64,000 nt of DNA from Cohnella cholangitidis (GTDB lineage Bacteria; Bacillota; Bacilli; Paenibacillales; Paenibacillaceae), in NCBI RefSeq assembly GCF_014107495.1, contig NZ_CP041969.1, forward strand, positions 3,211,501 through 3,275,500, in the 5' to 3' direction. Position 1 is the stretch's first letter. Each line of letters begins with the position of its first letter. Made by a program: the position numbers and the translations under genes. This document shows, in pieces, positions 23,854 to 32,842 of the stretch. The notes under the pieces were generated by a model. That model was given only the letters and a program-made list of their open reading frames with translations, did not search any database and was not told the origin of the DNA.

Positions 23854-24748
23854 ACCTCTCCTCTCCCACATTAGCAGTCCATGTCGGACCAGTGAGGCGG
23901 GCGAGAGAGCAACGGGGCAGCTTCGTACGGGCATCGCCTTTGGCCGCGTTGAGCTGGGCTTGCGTGAGGAAGAGGACGTCGGTAAGATCGGATCCCCCGA
24001 GATCCGCGTCACGGAAATCCGCTCCGATGAGGTCGGCCCCTCGGAGGTCGGCCCCTCTAAGGTCGGCTGCGATCAGATAGGCTCCTCTTAAGTTGGCGAA
24101 TCTTAGATCGGCGCCTTGGAGTTTGGCGCCGATGAGATCGGCTCCGCGGCCGATCTTCTTCGGTTGCTTCAGCGGTCCTTTGTGCCGTCGACGGGCCTCA
24201 TCCCTTACGAGTTCGCTAGTCTGCAAGAGAAGCGCGTTGACGTCCGCCCGATGCGACGCCACGTCAAGTTTCAAGAGGGCATCGGGATCAAGAAGCGTCA
24301 GCCGTTTCGTCTCGGCGAACGCCGAACCGAGCGAATCATGAATCGCTCGGGCGGCCGGCAACGCTTGCGCTTCGGTTAAGTACCAGAGCAGCTCTTGAAG
24401 TTGCCGCATGATCGGCAACGCCTCGAACATCGCTTTCGCCGTCTCCGGGGCTTGCCGCCAGTCGCGCCCGCCGAACGTATATTGGGATAGCAGCTGACCT
24501 GCGCCGAAGCAGTCGTAGACCGTGCAGCCTCGAAGGCCATTTTGTCTAAGGTTATTGTGAATGCCGCAACGGAAGTCCGATTGCAAGTTATGGCAGGGTT
24601 GTCCGGCATCTTTGTTCATAGCGAAATCTACCGAAGCCGCGAAGGGCAGCGCAACGCAGCATAAGCCGAAGCAGTTCTCGCAGTCGGCTTGCAAGTTAAG
24701 GCGGCTTCTATCTTGAGCAGCTCCTGAATCTTCGTGATAGGGGTTCAT
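23813..24748 (-). CDS. Pentapeptide-repeat protein with Cys-rich N-terminal domain
   Basis: A 311-residue protein. Residues about 20-90 are unusually rich in cysteine ([33 protein letters not shown]), a pattern able to hold metal. A helical linker is followed by about ten pentapeptide repeats of the A(D/N)LxG type ([19 protein letters not shown] through GSDLTD), which form a right-handed four-sided beta-helix. No signal peptide is seen. Start ATG 24748 is preferred, with AAGGAGAT upstream. The same domain order is known in other Gram-positive pentapeptide proteins, but the role is unknown. Confidence 0.8.
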   Translation of the reverse strand: MNPYHEDSGAAQDRSRLNLQADCENCFGLCCVALPFAASVDFAMNKDAGQPCHNLQSDFRCGIHNNLRQNGLRGCTVYDCFGAGQLLSQYTFGGRDWRQAPETAKAMFEALPIMRQLQELLWYLTEAQALPAARAIHDSLGSAFAETKRLTLLDPDALLKLDVASHRADVNALLLQTSELVRDEARRRHKGPLKQPKKIGRGADLIGAKLQGADLRFANLRGAYLIAADLRGADLRGADLIGADFRDADLGGSDLTDVLFLTQAQLNAAKGDARTKLPRCSLARLTGPTWTANVGEERFNLFSRSDNAYSP

Positions 24749-24860
24749 CTTAATGCGATCTCCTTCGTCTTCCTCGTAAATCCTGATTGTCATAGTTTAA
24801 CATACCGCGATGGTTTGCGTCGGCTGTTTACACGTGAAAGAGTCTCGCAGATTTAACACT

Positions 24861-25032
24861 AGCCAGTCGCGCTAATCCTCGGAAAAGCGAGTTTTCGCAG
24901 AAAATAGACCGAGTCAGTCGTGTTAATTCTCGGAAAAGCGAGTTTCCGCGGAAATAGCCCGAGCCAGTCGTGCTAAATCCTGAAAATGCGAGCAACCGCA
25001 GAAAATAACCCGAGCCAGTCGTGCTAATTCCA
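24861..25032. repeat. Tandem repeat, 51-bp period, about 3.4 copies
   Basis: Copies begin at 24861, 24912, 24962 and 25013 with AGCCAGTCGTGCTAAT or close variants. Each full unit contains a small dyad of the form CGGAAA..TTTCCG and ends in GCAGAAAATAG. The copies are diverged. It lies in a long intergenic gap (24749-25109) 5' of the pentapeptide-repeat gene and 3' of the amino-acid ABC genes. No gene is present. Confidence 0.75.
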
Positions 25033-25047
25033 GCATGGGCACATAAG

Positions 25048-25096
25048 AAAGGCTGTCCAACTAGGTCAAGGGAAGATGACTTAGGGGACAGCCTTT
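25048..25096 (-). terminator. Terminator hairpin of the amino-acid ABC operon
   Basis: AAAGGCTGTCC / GGACAGCCTTT stem. The T run on the minus strand is weak. Confidence 0.55.
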
Positions 25097-25109
25097 GCTT
25101 AGCTTTGAC

Positions 25110-25832
25110 CTATAACACCTGCTCCAGAAAACGAGCGGCCCGCTCGCTCTCCGGCTGGCTGAAGAATCGCTCCGGAGTCGCGCGTTCGACGAGTTTCCCG
25201 TTGTCGAGGAAATAGATCGTATCCGCGGCTTCCCGCGCGAACTTCATCTCATGGGTGACGATGAGCATCGTCATTCCGCTGTCGGCAAGACCGCGAATAA
25301 CGTTCAGCACCTCTTTGACCATCTCGGGATCGAGCGCCGAGGTCGGTTCGTCGAAGAGCATAATATCGGGCTCCATCGCCAGGCTGCGGGCGATGGCGAC
25401 GCGCTGTTTCTGACCGCCGGACAGCCGTGAGGGGAAGCTGTCGGCCTTGTCCGATAGACCGACCCGGGCAAGGAGCTCGTGCGCTTTGGATCGGGCGGCT
25501 TCTACGGACAGTCCCTTGACCTCGACGGGCGCGAACGTAATGTTGTCGAGCACGGTCATATGAGGAAACAAGTGAAAGTGCTGGAACACCATGCCGATTC
25601 GTTGACGGATGCGGGCAACGTCGGCTTTCGGATTCGTCAGCTCGACTCCGTCAATGGCAATCGTGCCTGAAGTCGGGATTTCGAGCAGGTTCAGGCATCG
25701 CAGGAAGGTGGACTTGCCGGAACCGGAAGGTCCGATCAAGGCGACGACCTCTCCTTTGTTCACTTGGGTCGAGATGCCTTTCAGCACCTGTACTTTACCA
25801 AAGTCTTTCGTTAGGTTCGATACGTTAATCAC
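25110..25832 (-). CDS. Polar amino-acid ABC transporter ATPase
   Basis: A 240-residue ATPase of the GlnQ/HisP type: Walker A LIGPSGSGKSTF, Q-loop IGMVFQHFHLFPHMT, signature LSGGQKQRVAIARSLA, Walker B IMLFDEPTSALDP and H-loop IVTHEMKFA. The GTG start at 25832 lies 10 bases after AAAGGAGG and overlaps the end of the permease gene by 8 bases, indicating coupling. It energises the adjacent fused binding protein-permease. Confidence 0.92.
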   Translation of the reverse strand: MINVSNLTKDFGKVQVLKGISTQVNKGEVVALIGPSGSGKSTFLRCLNLLEIPTSGTIAIDGVELTNPKADVARIRQRIGMVFQHFHLFPHMTVLDNITFAPVEVKGLSVEAARSKAHELLARVGLSDKADSFPSRLSGGQKQRVAIARSLAMEPDIMLFDEPTSALDPEMVKEVLNVIRGLADSGMTMLIVTHEMKFAREAADTIYFLDNGKLVERATPERFFSQPESERAARFLEQVL

Positions 25833-27315
25833 TTCGGCGCAGCCTCCTTTCCAGCATGCGGGCAAGAGATGTTAGGACGAGCACGAGCACGTAATAGATC
25901 GCGGCCACGAGCAGCAGTGCTTCGAAGGCGCGGAAGGTACTCGCTCTTACGACGTCGGCGCGGCGCATCAGTTCGGTTACCCCGATGACGGAGACGAGAG
26001 AGGATTCCTTAAGCAGGGCGACGAACTCGTTCACCAGCGCGGGCAGAATATGGCGAAGGGCCTGCGGGAATATGATGCGCACCATCATTTTCCGATAAGG
26101 AACCCCGAGCGCGATCGCGGCTTCGCGTTGTCCTTTGTCGACGGCCATGATCCCGCCGCGAATCGTCTCGGACAAGTAGGCGGCGGAATTCAGCCCGAAC
26201 GCAAGTCCGGCTGCCAGCAACGCGGGAATATCGAAGTTGAATAGCTGCGGAGTCGCATAATAGATAATCGTCAGCTGCACGAGCAAGGGCGTACCGCGGA
26301 ATACCGAGGTATAGGCGGTCGCGAACCACTGCAACGGCCGGATGCCCGAGATTTTGAAGAGAGAGAGGATCGTTCCCCAGATTAACCCGAGCAGAGCCGA
26401 TACGAGAGTGAACAGCAACGTGACGTAAATTCCTTTGAGAATATAAGGCACGTACCCGTTTAACACTCGAAAATCGATATTCAGGAAACCCGCGCCTTTG
26501 GCTGTCGCGTCTTCCTTGTCTTCGAACCATTTATCGATGATTTTCTGCAGCTCGCCATTGTCTTTCATCTGGGCGAGCACGCGATTGAAATCGTCGACTA
26601 GCTCGGTCTGCTTAGGAAAAGCGATGGCATAACCGTTGTCTTCCTCCGAAGCGGGCACGAAGTTCATCGTGAGGTCCGGATTGGCGCGGACCATCTCGAT
26701 CGCGACCGCATCTTCGACGATGGCGGCGTCGATTCTTCCGGAGTTCAATTCTTGAATCAGGTCGGCGATTTTGTTGAGCTGTTTCAGCTTGGCTCCCTCG
26801 ATGGTTGCTGCGTACTGATCTTGGGTCGAACCGAGCTGGGTCCCGACAAGCTTGCCAGAGAGCTGCTCTACGGTCTCGTAAGCTTGCGTCTTCCGAGAGA
26901 CGATCGTATTGCGCGCAGTATAGTAGCCGTCGGAGAATTCGACGCTTTTCTTGCGCTCTTCGGTAACCGACATCCCGGACATGACGAAATCGACTCGCCC
27001 CGTCTGAAGGGCGGCGATCAAGCCGCTAAAGTCCATGCCGGCTATCTCCAGCTCGTAGCCGAGCTCGTTTGCGATGGTTTTGGCGATGTCGATATCCATT
27101 CCGACGATTTCCCCGTTGCTTTTCGCATCGACGCTTTCATAGGGAGGATAATCGGGCGAAGTCCCCATCACGAGCTTCTTGGTTGCCGTCGCCGGATCGC
27201 CCGCCGCATGTGCGATAGCGGTCTGGGCCAGAGGAGCCGACGATCCGAACGACAGCGACAGGAGCAAGAAGACGATGAGCGGGACGTACAGGAGTCGTAG
27301 CTTAGTCGTGTTCAT
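25825..27315 (-). CDS. Fused amino-acid-binding protein and ABC permease
   Basis: A 496-residue fusion. A signal peptide (to about AHAAGDP, residue 40) is followed by a family 3 solute-binding domain (LVMGTSPDYPPYE, GMDIDIAKTIANELG, VDFVMSGMSVTEERKKSVEFS, GTQLGSTQ), ending about residue 265. The C-terminal 215 residues form a HisM/GlnP-type permease with FRGTPLLVQL and the EAA loop REAAIALGVPYRKM. Fusion of receptor and channel gives one binding site per permease subunit and is known from GlnPQ-like systems. The binding protein has no lipobox, consistent with tethering by the permease. The amino-acid substrate is not determined. Confidence 0.9.
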   Translation of the reverse strand: MNTTKLRLLYVPLIVFLLLSLSFGSSAPLAQTAIAHAAGDPATATKKLVMGTSPDYPPYESVDAKSNGEIVGMDIDIAKTIANELGYELEIAGMDFSGLIAALQTGRVDFVMSGMSVTEERKKSVEFSDGYYTARNTIVSRKTQAYETVEQLSGKLVGTQLGSTQDQYAATIEGAKLKQLNKIADLIQELNSGRIDAAIVEDAVAIEMVRANPDLTMNFVPASEEDNGYAIAFPKQTELVDDFNRVLAQMKDNGELQKIIDKWFEDKEDATAKGAGFLNIDFRVLNGYVPYILKGIYVTLLFTLVSALLGLIWGTILSLFKISGIRPLQWFATAYTSVFRGTPLLVQLTIIYYATPQLFNFDIPALLAAGLAFGLNSAAYLSETIRGGIMAVDKGQREAAIALGVPYRKMMVRIIFPQALRHILPALVNEFVALLKESSLVSVIGVTELMRRADVVRASTFRAFEALLLVAAIYYVLVLVLTSLARMLERRLRRSD

Positions 27316-27648
27316 AATTCCCTCTTTCTAATGCGCGTTTTATCATTTTTATTCATCTCAAAGTATAAGCCGTCCGGCGACATTAGCCATGCGCCAAATA
27401 TTTCCTCCTTATTCTGTCCTGCCGTATCGAGAGTGCATGAGGACTCGGGCCGCGTTTGTTTATCCTCATTTTCCGTTGGTCATAATGGGAGTGACCCGTA
27501 AGCGCGATTGTTGGAACTCCTCCCGTTTCGATTTATAATGATATTCTTATTCCTGTCTACTTTTGGTTCGATATTGGCTTTTACTTAGTGATCGAATGAA
27601 CGGGACGCACAAACAGGTACACCCATAGAGGAGAAAGGAAGAACGATA
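27316..27648. other. Intergenic region between divergent genes
   Basis: No gene is supported. It must contain the promoters of the minus-strand amino-acid ABC operon and of the small plus-strand gene. A+T-rich patches occur near 27340 and 27530-27560; no confident box pair was assigned. Confidence 0.4.
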
Positions 27649-27867
27649 ATGACGGTTTCGGAGAACGAGATGTTAAAAAATATTTTGAAAAACGTAGTAT
27701 CCATGGAGCTAAGAGTGAAGAAGGCGGAGGTAAAAGATACGATAGATCTGATGGACGGCTTCGGCTTGAAATATAAGAATTCGTGGGCTTCCATGGAGCT
27801 GGCGGACCATACGGTAATCGATTTCTGGAGGAAAGACCTGATCAAATCTTCGACTGCCGAAGAGTAG
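27649..27867 (+). CDS. Small hypothetical protein
   Basis: A 72-residue charged helical protein (TVSENEMLKNILKNVV, VKKAEVKDTIDLMDGF, WASMELADHTVIDFWRKD) with GAAAGGAAG before the ATG and a strong terminator just after it. The ribosome binding site and terminator support a real gene. No family is recognised. Confidence 0.6.
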   Translation: MTVSENEMLKNILKNVVSMELRVKKAEVKDTIDLMDGFGLKYKNSWASMELADHTVIDFWRKDLIKSSTAEE

Positions 27868-27891
27868 AGGAAGATAGGGTTTTCGCAATTC

Positions 27892-27935
27892 AAAAGGATG
27901 CCGTCGCGAATTGATTTCGTAACGGCATCCTTTTT
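27892..27935. terminator. Bidirectional terminator
   Basis: AAAAGGATGCCGT / ACGGCATCCTTTTT stem between the small gene and the convergent response-regulator gene. Confidence 0.8.
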
Positions 27936-27944
27936 CTCATGGCT

Positions 27945-29138
27945 TTATTTCGATGGCTCGGCGGACTCGTTCGGCTCGCTCGCGTTCTGGCGGTATTCGG
28001 AAGGCGTGAGTCCGGTTTTTTTGCGGAAAATCTGGGAAAAGTGACGAACGTCGGGGTAACCGACGCGCTCCGAAATATCGGCGATTTTGAGTTCCGAGGC
28101 TTTAAGCAGCTCCATGGACCGTTCCAGCCGCAGATGGGTGACGTAATCCTTGAACCCCGTGCCGGTCTTCTGCTTGAACAGTTGGCTGAAGTAAACCGGG
28201 TTGAGGTAAACGATCGAAGCTACCTTCTCCAAGGTCAATTCCTCTTGGTAATGGGTCTTGATGTATTGAAGCGCGACGGCAATCGATTGATCGCCGCTGC
28301 TCGCGTAGTGGTCATACACTTGAGTAGCGGCTGCGACGCGCATGCTCTGTACCTTAGAGGGCACAACGGAGTAGTCCGTGATTCTATCCGTATGAAGAAC
28401 CTGGAACGGCACTTTGACATATCGCTTCAAGTGGCTACGCAATTGTTCCACCAGGGCATTCAGCTTGTTCTCGTCGTTAAGCGTCACGAGCCCGATCAGG
28501 CTCTTGCCGTCAATGCTGGCCACGAATCCTTTGCCCATCGATTCGATCAACTCGGAAAGCACGTTCTCCACGATAAAATGCTCCAGCCTCACGTCGCGGT
28601 CGCTTTCCATTCGGACCATGACGAGATGGAAATGCGGGTGGTTTTCGGTGAACGGCCTCAGATCGATTCCCCTCAAATCCAACCCGGATGCCCAACGGGA
28701 GAATACGGCTTCCCTTAGGAAGCGGAGATTGGATCTCATGAGATGCGCTTCTTTGGACCATTCGTTCTCCTTGGCGATTTCTCCTCCGAGCTTGCGGATC
28801 ATGGCGATCAGAATGTCTTTGCCGATCGGTTTCAACAGATAGTCTTTCGCCCCAAGCCGAACGGCCTCTTGGGCATACTTGAACTCGGAATAAGCGGAGA
28901 TCACGACCCATTTGACGTGGGCATGGTTTTTGCGGTAAATCTCCATGAGTTCAAGCCCCGTCATTCCGGGCATGAGCACGTCGGTAAGAACGAGGTTGAT
29001 CGGTTTTTTGCGGAGCAACTGAACGGCGTCCTGCGGATTAGCGGCCAGGTAAACCCGATGCTCCGGGAAGTTTCTGCCGATCGTTCGTTCAATGCCGCTG
29101 CGAATGATCTCTTCGTCGTCGACGACGAGAATGTTCAC
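27945..29138 (-). CDS. YesN-type response regulator (REC-AraC)
   Basis: A 397-residue regulator. The receiver domain has the acidic pair VVDDEE, the phosphoacceptor Asp in LVLTDVLMPGMTG (about 53) and the Lys in DYLLKPIG. A middle region of about 150 residues is followed by two AraC-type helix-turn-helix motifs (LEKVASIVYLNPVYFSQLFK, and IADISERVGYPDVRHFSQIF) at the C-terminus. The GTG start has GAGGAGG upstream and lies one base after the end of the kinase gene. It is the last gene of the sugar ABC/two-component operon and probably controls it. Confidence 0.92.
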   Translation of the reverse strand: MNILVVDDEEIIRSGIERTIGRNFPEHRVYLAANPQDAVQLLRKKPINLVLTDVLMPGMTGLELMEIYRKNHAHVKWVVISAYSEFKYAQEAVRLGAKDYLLKPIGKDILIAMIRKLGGEIAKENEWSKEAHLMRSNLRFLREAVFSRWASGLDLRGIDLRPFTENHPHFHLVMVRMESDRDVRLEHFIVENVLSELIESMGKGFVASIDGKSLIGLVTLNDENKLNALVEQLRSHLKRYVKVPFQVLHTDRITDYSVVPSKVQSMRVAAATQVYDHYASSGDQSIAVALQYIKTHYQEELTLEKVASIVYLNPVYFSQLFKQKTGTGFKDYVTHLRLERSMELLKASELKIADISERVGYPDVRHFSQIFRKKTGLTPSEYRQNASEPNESAEPSK

Positions 29139-29139
29139 G

Positions 29140-30951
29140 CTAATTCCTCCTCTCGGGTGGAATAGGAATCGTCACGATGACAGTCGTTCCGAGGTTGGGA
29201 TTGCTTTCGACCCGTATCCCGTAGCTATCCCCGAACATCAAGCGAATGCGACGGTGAACGTTCTCCAGGCCGATTCCCGCTCTATCCGAAGACATGTCGG
29301 CAAGGGTTTCTTGTCCTAGATCGGACAACGGCGAGTCGCTAAGCGATCGGGAGAGCGCGTCAAGCGTATCCTCGTCGATCCCGACCCCGTTATCTTCCAC
29401 GATGATCGTTAGATTATCGTCCTGCGCCTTGGAACGAATACGCAGCGTGCCCGGTCGATTAAGCGGTTCTAATCCGTATTTGACGGCGTTCTCGATAATA
29501 GGCTGCAAAATCATCTTAGGAACCTCGATGTCCAGCCAACGCTCCTCCACTTCGATGAGCGTTTGGGCGCGTCCTCCTAACCGGACTTCGATGATGGACA
29601 AGTAGTGCCGCAGTTGTTCGAGCTCCCGGCGAAGCGGCACGCGGGAAGCTTCTTTCCAGTCGCTGCTGTACCTGAAGAGCTGGGATAACGCGAGAATGAC
29701 TTTGCCTAACCGGTCGTTCTCCCGTTCGTCCAGCATCCAATAAATCATGTCCAACGTATTGAACAGGAAGTGAGGATTGACCTGGGATTGCAGCGCTTTA
29801 AGCTGGGCGTTCTTCTCGCTTATTGAGGCAAGCTTAATGCGTTCGATGAGCTCGTCCATCTGATGGACCATGCGATTAAAGGAGCCGACCAGGACGTTAA
29901 GCTCTTGGTAAGACTGCACGTGAACTTGACCCTTGAAATTACCGAGTTCGACTTGCTTCATCTGCTGGATAAGCCGTTTGAACGGGGAAGAGAAGGAACG
30001 CGAGATAAAAGTCGCCAGCGCGATCGCCGCCGCCACCAGAACGATGATGACGGTCATAATGAACCGTTGCGTCTCTTTAAGCTCGAGCTTCAAATCCTGT
30101 TTAGGCGTAATGCCGATAACCGTCCAATCCGCGGTGCTTATCCGGGCGGCCGTAATCAGGGCATCCTCCCGTTCGCGAAGGATGACTTCATCGTCTTTTA
30201 ATGCGCCGGGCCATTCGGGAGGAACCGTGTCCGTAACATCCTGGGTCGGATTCGTGCGGATGATATCGTTGCCGTCCTGCCCCCGGATGATCACGCTGCT
30301 CCCCGGCCCCAAGCTGGCGTTGGAGAGCGCGGTTACGATGGAATCCGCATCCGTCTCGATCAAGACGATGCCGATCCGCTTCAATGCGGTAAATTCGAAC
30401 AACTGTCGTCCGAATGCGAATACGGGACGGTTAATATTATCGCTCATGAGCGAATCGGGGTAGACGCCTAGCCATTTCATTTCCCCTGTAGACCGCTTTA
30501 GCTCCGTGAACCACTGCTCCTGCGGGTACGCGCGGACGGCGGCTCCCACGGAGCGGTCGAAGCTGTATACCTTGCCGCGGTAGGTAACGATATGGATGCC
30601 TACGATATCGTTACGGGAATAGAAGATCGCTCCTAATATGTCCGTAATTCTTCGTTCGAGATTCACGCCCTCGACCGTACGGTCGGAGGAAGGGTCCTGC
30701 AACAGCTTCATAAGCTCGCCGTTGCTGTTCAAGGATTTCGTTACGGAATCGTAACCTTTAAGCATTAATTCGAACAAGCCGACGGTCTGGGAAATGTTCT
30801 TCTCCGCGATAACGCCGACTTTACCGCGGATCTGCTCCGTTGCCCGCTGGTAATAAACCCAGCTTAAGATGAGCAACAAGCCGAGCATGCAGAATAGGAA
30901 GATCAGAAAGAGACGGCTGCGAATCGTGCGACTCGTACGGAAGCGGAACAT
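29140..30951 (-). CDS. YesM-type sensor histidine kinase
   Basis: A 603-residue kinase. TM1 is near residues 12-32, then an extracellular dCache-like sensor (about 35-290), TM2 (about 297-317) and HAMP. The His kinase motif is SQVNPHFLFNTLDMIYW (about 380), and the ATPase domain has IIENAVKYGLEPL and DNGVGIDED. It is the cognate kinase of the downstream YesN-type regulator. In Paenibacillaceae such pairs sense extracellular sugars through neighbouring ABC binding proteins; that link is inferred from gene order. Confidence 0.92.
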   Translation of the reverse strand: MFRFRTSRTIRSRLFLIFLFCMLGLLLILSWVYYQRATEQIRGKVGVIAEKNISQTVGLFELMLKGYDSVTKSLNSNGELMKLLQDPSSDRTVEGVNLERRITDILGAIFYSRNDIVGIHIVTYRGKVYSFDRSVGAAVRAYPQEQWFTELKRSTGEMKWLGVYPDSLMSDNINRPVFAFGRQLFEFTALKRIGIVLIETDADSIVTALSNASLGPGSSVIIRGQDGNDIIRTNPTQDVTDTVPPEWPGALKDDEVILREREDALITAARISTADWTVIGITPKQDLKLELKETQRFIMTVIIVLVAAAIALATFISRSFSSPFKRLIQQMKQVELGNFKGQVHVQSYQELNVLVGSFNRMVHQMDELIERIKLASISEKNAQLKALQSQVNPHFLFNTLDMIYWMLDERENDRLGKVILALSQLFRYSSDWKEASRVPLRRELEQLRHYLSIIEVRLGGRAQTLIEVEERWLDIEVPKMILQPIIENAVKYGLEPLNRPGTLRIRSKAQDDNLTIIVEDNGVGIDEDTLDALSRSLSDSPLSDLGQETLADMSSDRAGIGLENVHRRIRLMFGDSYGIRVESNPNLGTTVIVTIPIPPERRN

Positions 30952-30963
30952 GTCGATGGCAGG

Positions 30964-31845
30964 TTATCCTTTCACGGCGCCGGCTACCATTCCCTTCGTT
31001 ATTTTCTCGCTTAGCAAGAAATAAATCAGGATAACCGGCAGAGCTCCGAGCACGAGGAATGCCCCGATCGCTCCATAGTTGACCGAGTATTGGCTGACGA
31101 AGCTGTTGACTCCGAACGGAAGCGTCTTGAGCTTCTCGGAGGAAATGAAAGTAGCGGCTAGGATGTACTCGTTCCAGATATTGATGAAGGCCAGAATGCA
31201 AACCGTCACGATAGGCGGAACCGAGATCGGAAGAATGATGGACCGGAATATCCGGAATACGCTGGCGCCGTCCATGATTCCGGATTCCTCGATCTCTTGC
31301 GGGACCGTCCTCATGAAGCCGCTTAGAATAAAGACGGCGATCGGAGTCTGGAAGGCGATATAAGGCAAAATCAGCGACAAGCGCGTGTTCAAGATATCGA
31401 TGTTCTTAAAGATAATCATAAGCGGCAGCAACGTTCCTTGCATCGGAATCATCATCCCGAGCAAAAATAAGAGAAGCACGAGCTGGCCGTATTTCCAGCG
31501 GAACCGCGTAATCGCGAAAGCTGTTAACGCTGCCAGTATTATAACGCAAATCATCGTGACTCCGGTAACGAAAACGCTATTGGTCAAGTACCGCCAATAA
31601 TTGCCGCTCTCGACGGCGGCGGAGTAGTTGCTCCATTGCCATACGGCCGGCAAGGAGAAGAAGCTGCCCGACAGGATTTCTTCGTTCGTTTTGAGCGAAT
31701 AAATGAACAGCCATACTAGAGGGTAGAGCTGCGTGACGAGCAGAATGCCGAAAATAACGAAAACGACGGCTTTCTTGACGGAGAAGCGGTTGCGCCTGGC
31801 AGGGGCAGCGGGTTGGATGTCCTTAATGTGTACGGATTGGCTCAT
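30964..31845 (-). CDS. CUT1 sugar ABC permease (MalG/LacG type)
   Basis: A 293-residue permease with six hydrophobic segments and the EAA loop EIEESGIMDGASVFRIFRSI near residue 190. It has AAAGGAGG upstream and follows the MalF-type gene by 15 bases. It forms the inner-membrane channel with it. The ATPase is not encoded here, as is common for CUT1 systems that share MsmX. Confidence 0.92.
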   Translation of the reverse strand: MSQSVHIKDIQPAAPARRNRFSVKKAVVFVIFGILLVTQLYPLVWLFIYSLKTNEEILSGSFFSLPAVWQWSNYSAAVESGNYWRYLTNSVFVTGVTMICVIILAALTAFAITRFRWKYGQLVLLLFLLGMMIPMQGTLLPLMIIFKNIDILNTRLSLILPYIAFQTPIAVFILSGFMRTVPQEIEESGIMDGASVFRIFRSIILPISVPPIVTVCILAFINIWNEYILAATFISSEKLKTLPFGVNSFVSQYSVNYGAIGAFLVLGALPVILIYFLLSEKITKGMVAGAVKG

Positions 31846-31860
31846 CGGAGCGCCTCCTTT

Positions 31861-32754
31861 TTACGAGAATCGTTTGTCTAGCCGGTTGAAAAGGACGTTG
31901 ATGATCAGAGTGGCCGCTAGGCAGACGACGACCAAGAAGGATGCGATTGCGCTGCCGTATCCGTATTTCATCGATAGGAACGACATATTGTACATGTGGC
32001 TGGAAATCACATCGGTTGCGTGCGCGGGACCGCCGCCCGTCATGACCATGATCAGATCGAAGGACTGAAGGGATCCGATGAAGGAGAGCACGACGGATAT
32101 TTTGAAAATCGGAACGATCAAGGGCAACGTGATATATCGATCGGCCTTGAAGCCTTCGGCACCGTCGATCTTGGCGGCTTCGTAGATATCGGCCGGAATG
32201 TTCTGAATACCGGTAAATTGAATGAGAATATGGTAACCGAGGTATTGCCACAACCCGACCAGGATGATGGCATAGATCGCGACCTTAGGTTCCGTTAACC
32301 AAGCATGCGTCCATGAATCCAGTCCAAGCTTGATCAAGACTTGGTTGATCATGCCGCCCATGGAAGCCGGATTGTAGATCGTCTTCCATAATTGGCCGAT
32401 TACGGCCACGGACAGGATAACGGGAAGAAAATAGCTCGATACGAGGAAGCTGGTTCTGCGAACGTAGCGGCTGATCAGAATAGCCACGAACAAAGCAAGC
32501 GGTAACTGAATGAGCATGGAGAATCCGGCTAACAAGAAAGTGCGGCCTACCGCGGGCCAGAATACGGAATCGTTCGTGAACATCTTATGGAAATTGGCGA
32601 GTCCTACGAATTTGGAAGTGCCGATGCCGTTCCATTCCAACATCCCGCTATAAACGGAGACGATGATCGGAACGAACACGAGGCAGACGTACAGGAGCAA
32701 GCACGGCAGCACGAACGCCGCGATCGTCCAGCTGGATACTTTTAATACCTTCAA
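31861..32754 (-). CDS. CUT1 sugar ABC permease (MalF/LacF type)
   Basis: A 297-residue permease with six membrane segments and the EAA loop DIYEAAKIDGAEGFKADRYI near 195. The start is TTG 32754, placed by AAGGAGG 8 bases before it. It partners the downstream MalG-type permease and the upstream lipoprotein. Confidence 0.92.
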   Translation of the reverse strand: MKVLKVSSWTIAAFVLPCLLLYVCLVFVPIIVSVYSGMLEWNGIGTSKFVGLANFHKMFTNDSVFWPAVGRTFLLAGFSMLIQLPLALFVAILISRYVRRTSFLVSSYFLPVILSVAVIGQLWKTIYNPASMGGMINQVLIKLGLDSWTHAWLTEPKVAIYAIILVGLWQYLGYHILIQFTGIQNIPADIYEAAKIDGAEGFKADRYITLPLIVPIFKISVVLSFIGSLQSFDLIMVMTGGGPAHATDVISSHMYNMSFLSMKYGYGSAIASFLVVVCLAATLIINVLFNRLDKRFS

Positions 32755-32795
32755 GGCTTTCGCCTCCTTCGAGCATTCTCGTTATGATGACGAAA

Positions 32796-32816
32796 GGGGG
32801 CCGCTGGGCGCCCCCT
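32796..32816 (-). terminator. Intra-operon hairpin (attenuator or mRNA stabiliser)
   Basis: GGGGGCCGC..GGGCGCCCCC forms a GC-rich stem between the binding-protein and permease genes without a good T run. Such hairpins usually allow higher expression of the binding protein than of the permeases. Confidence 0.4.
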
Positions 32817-32842
32817 CCGTACCGGAATATCCACGGATGTTA

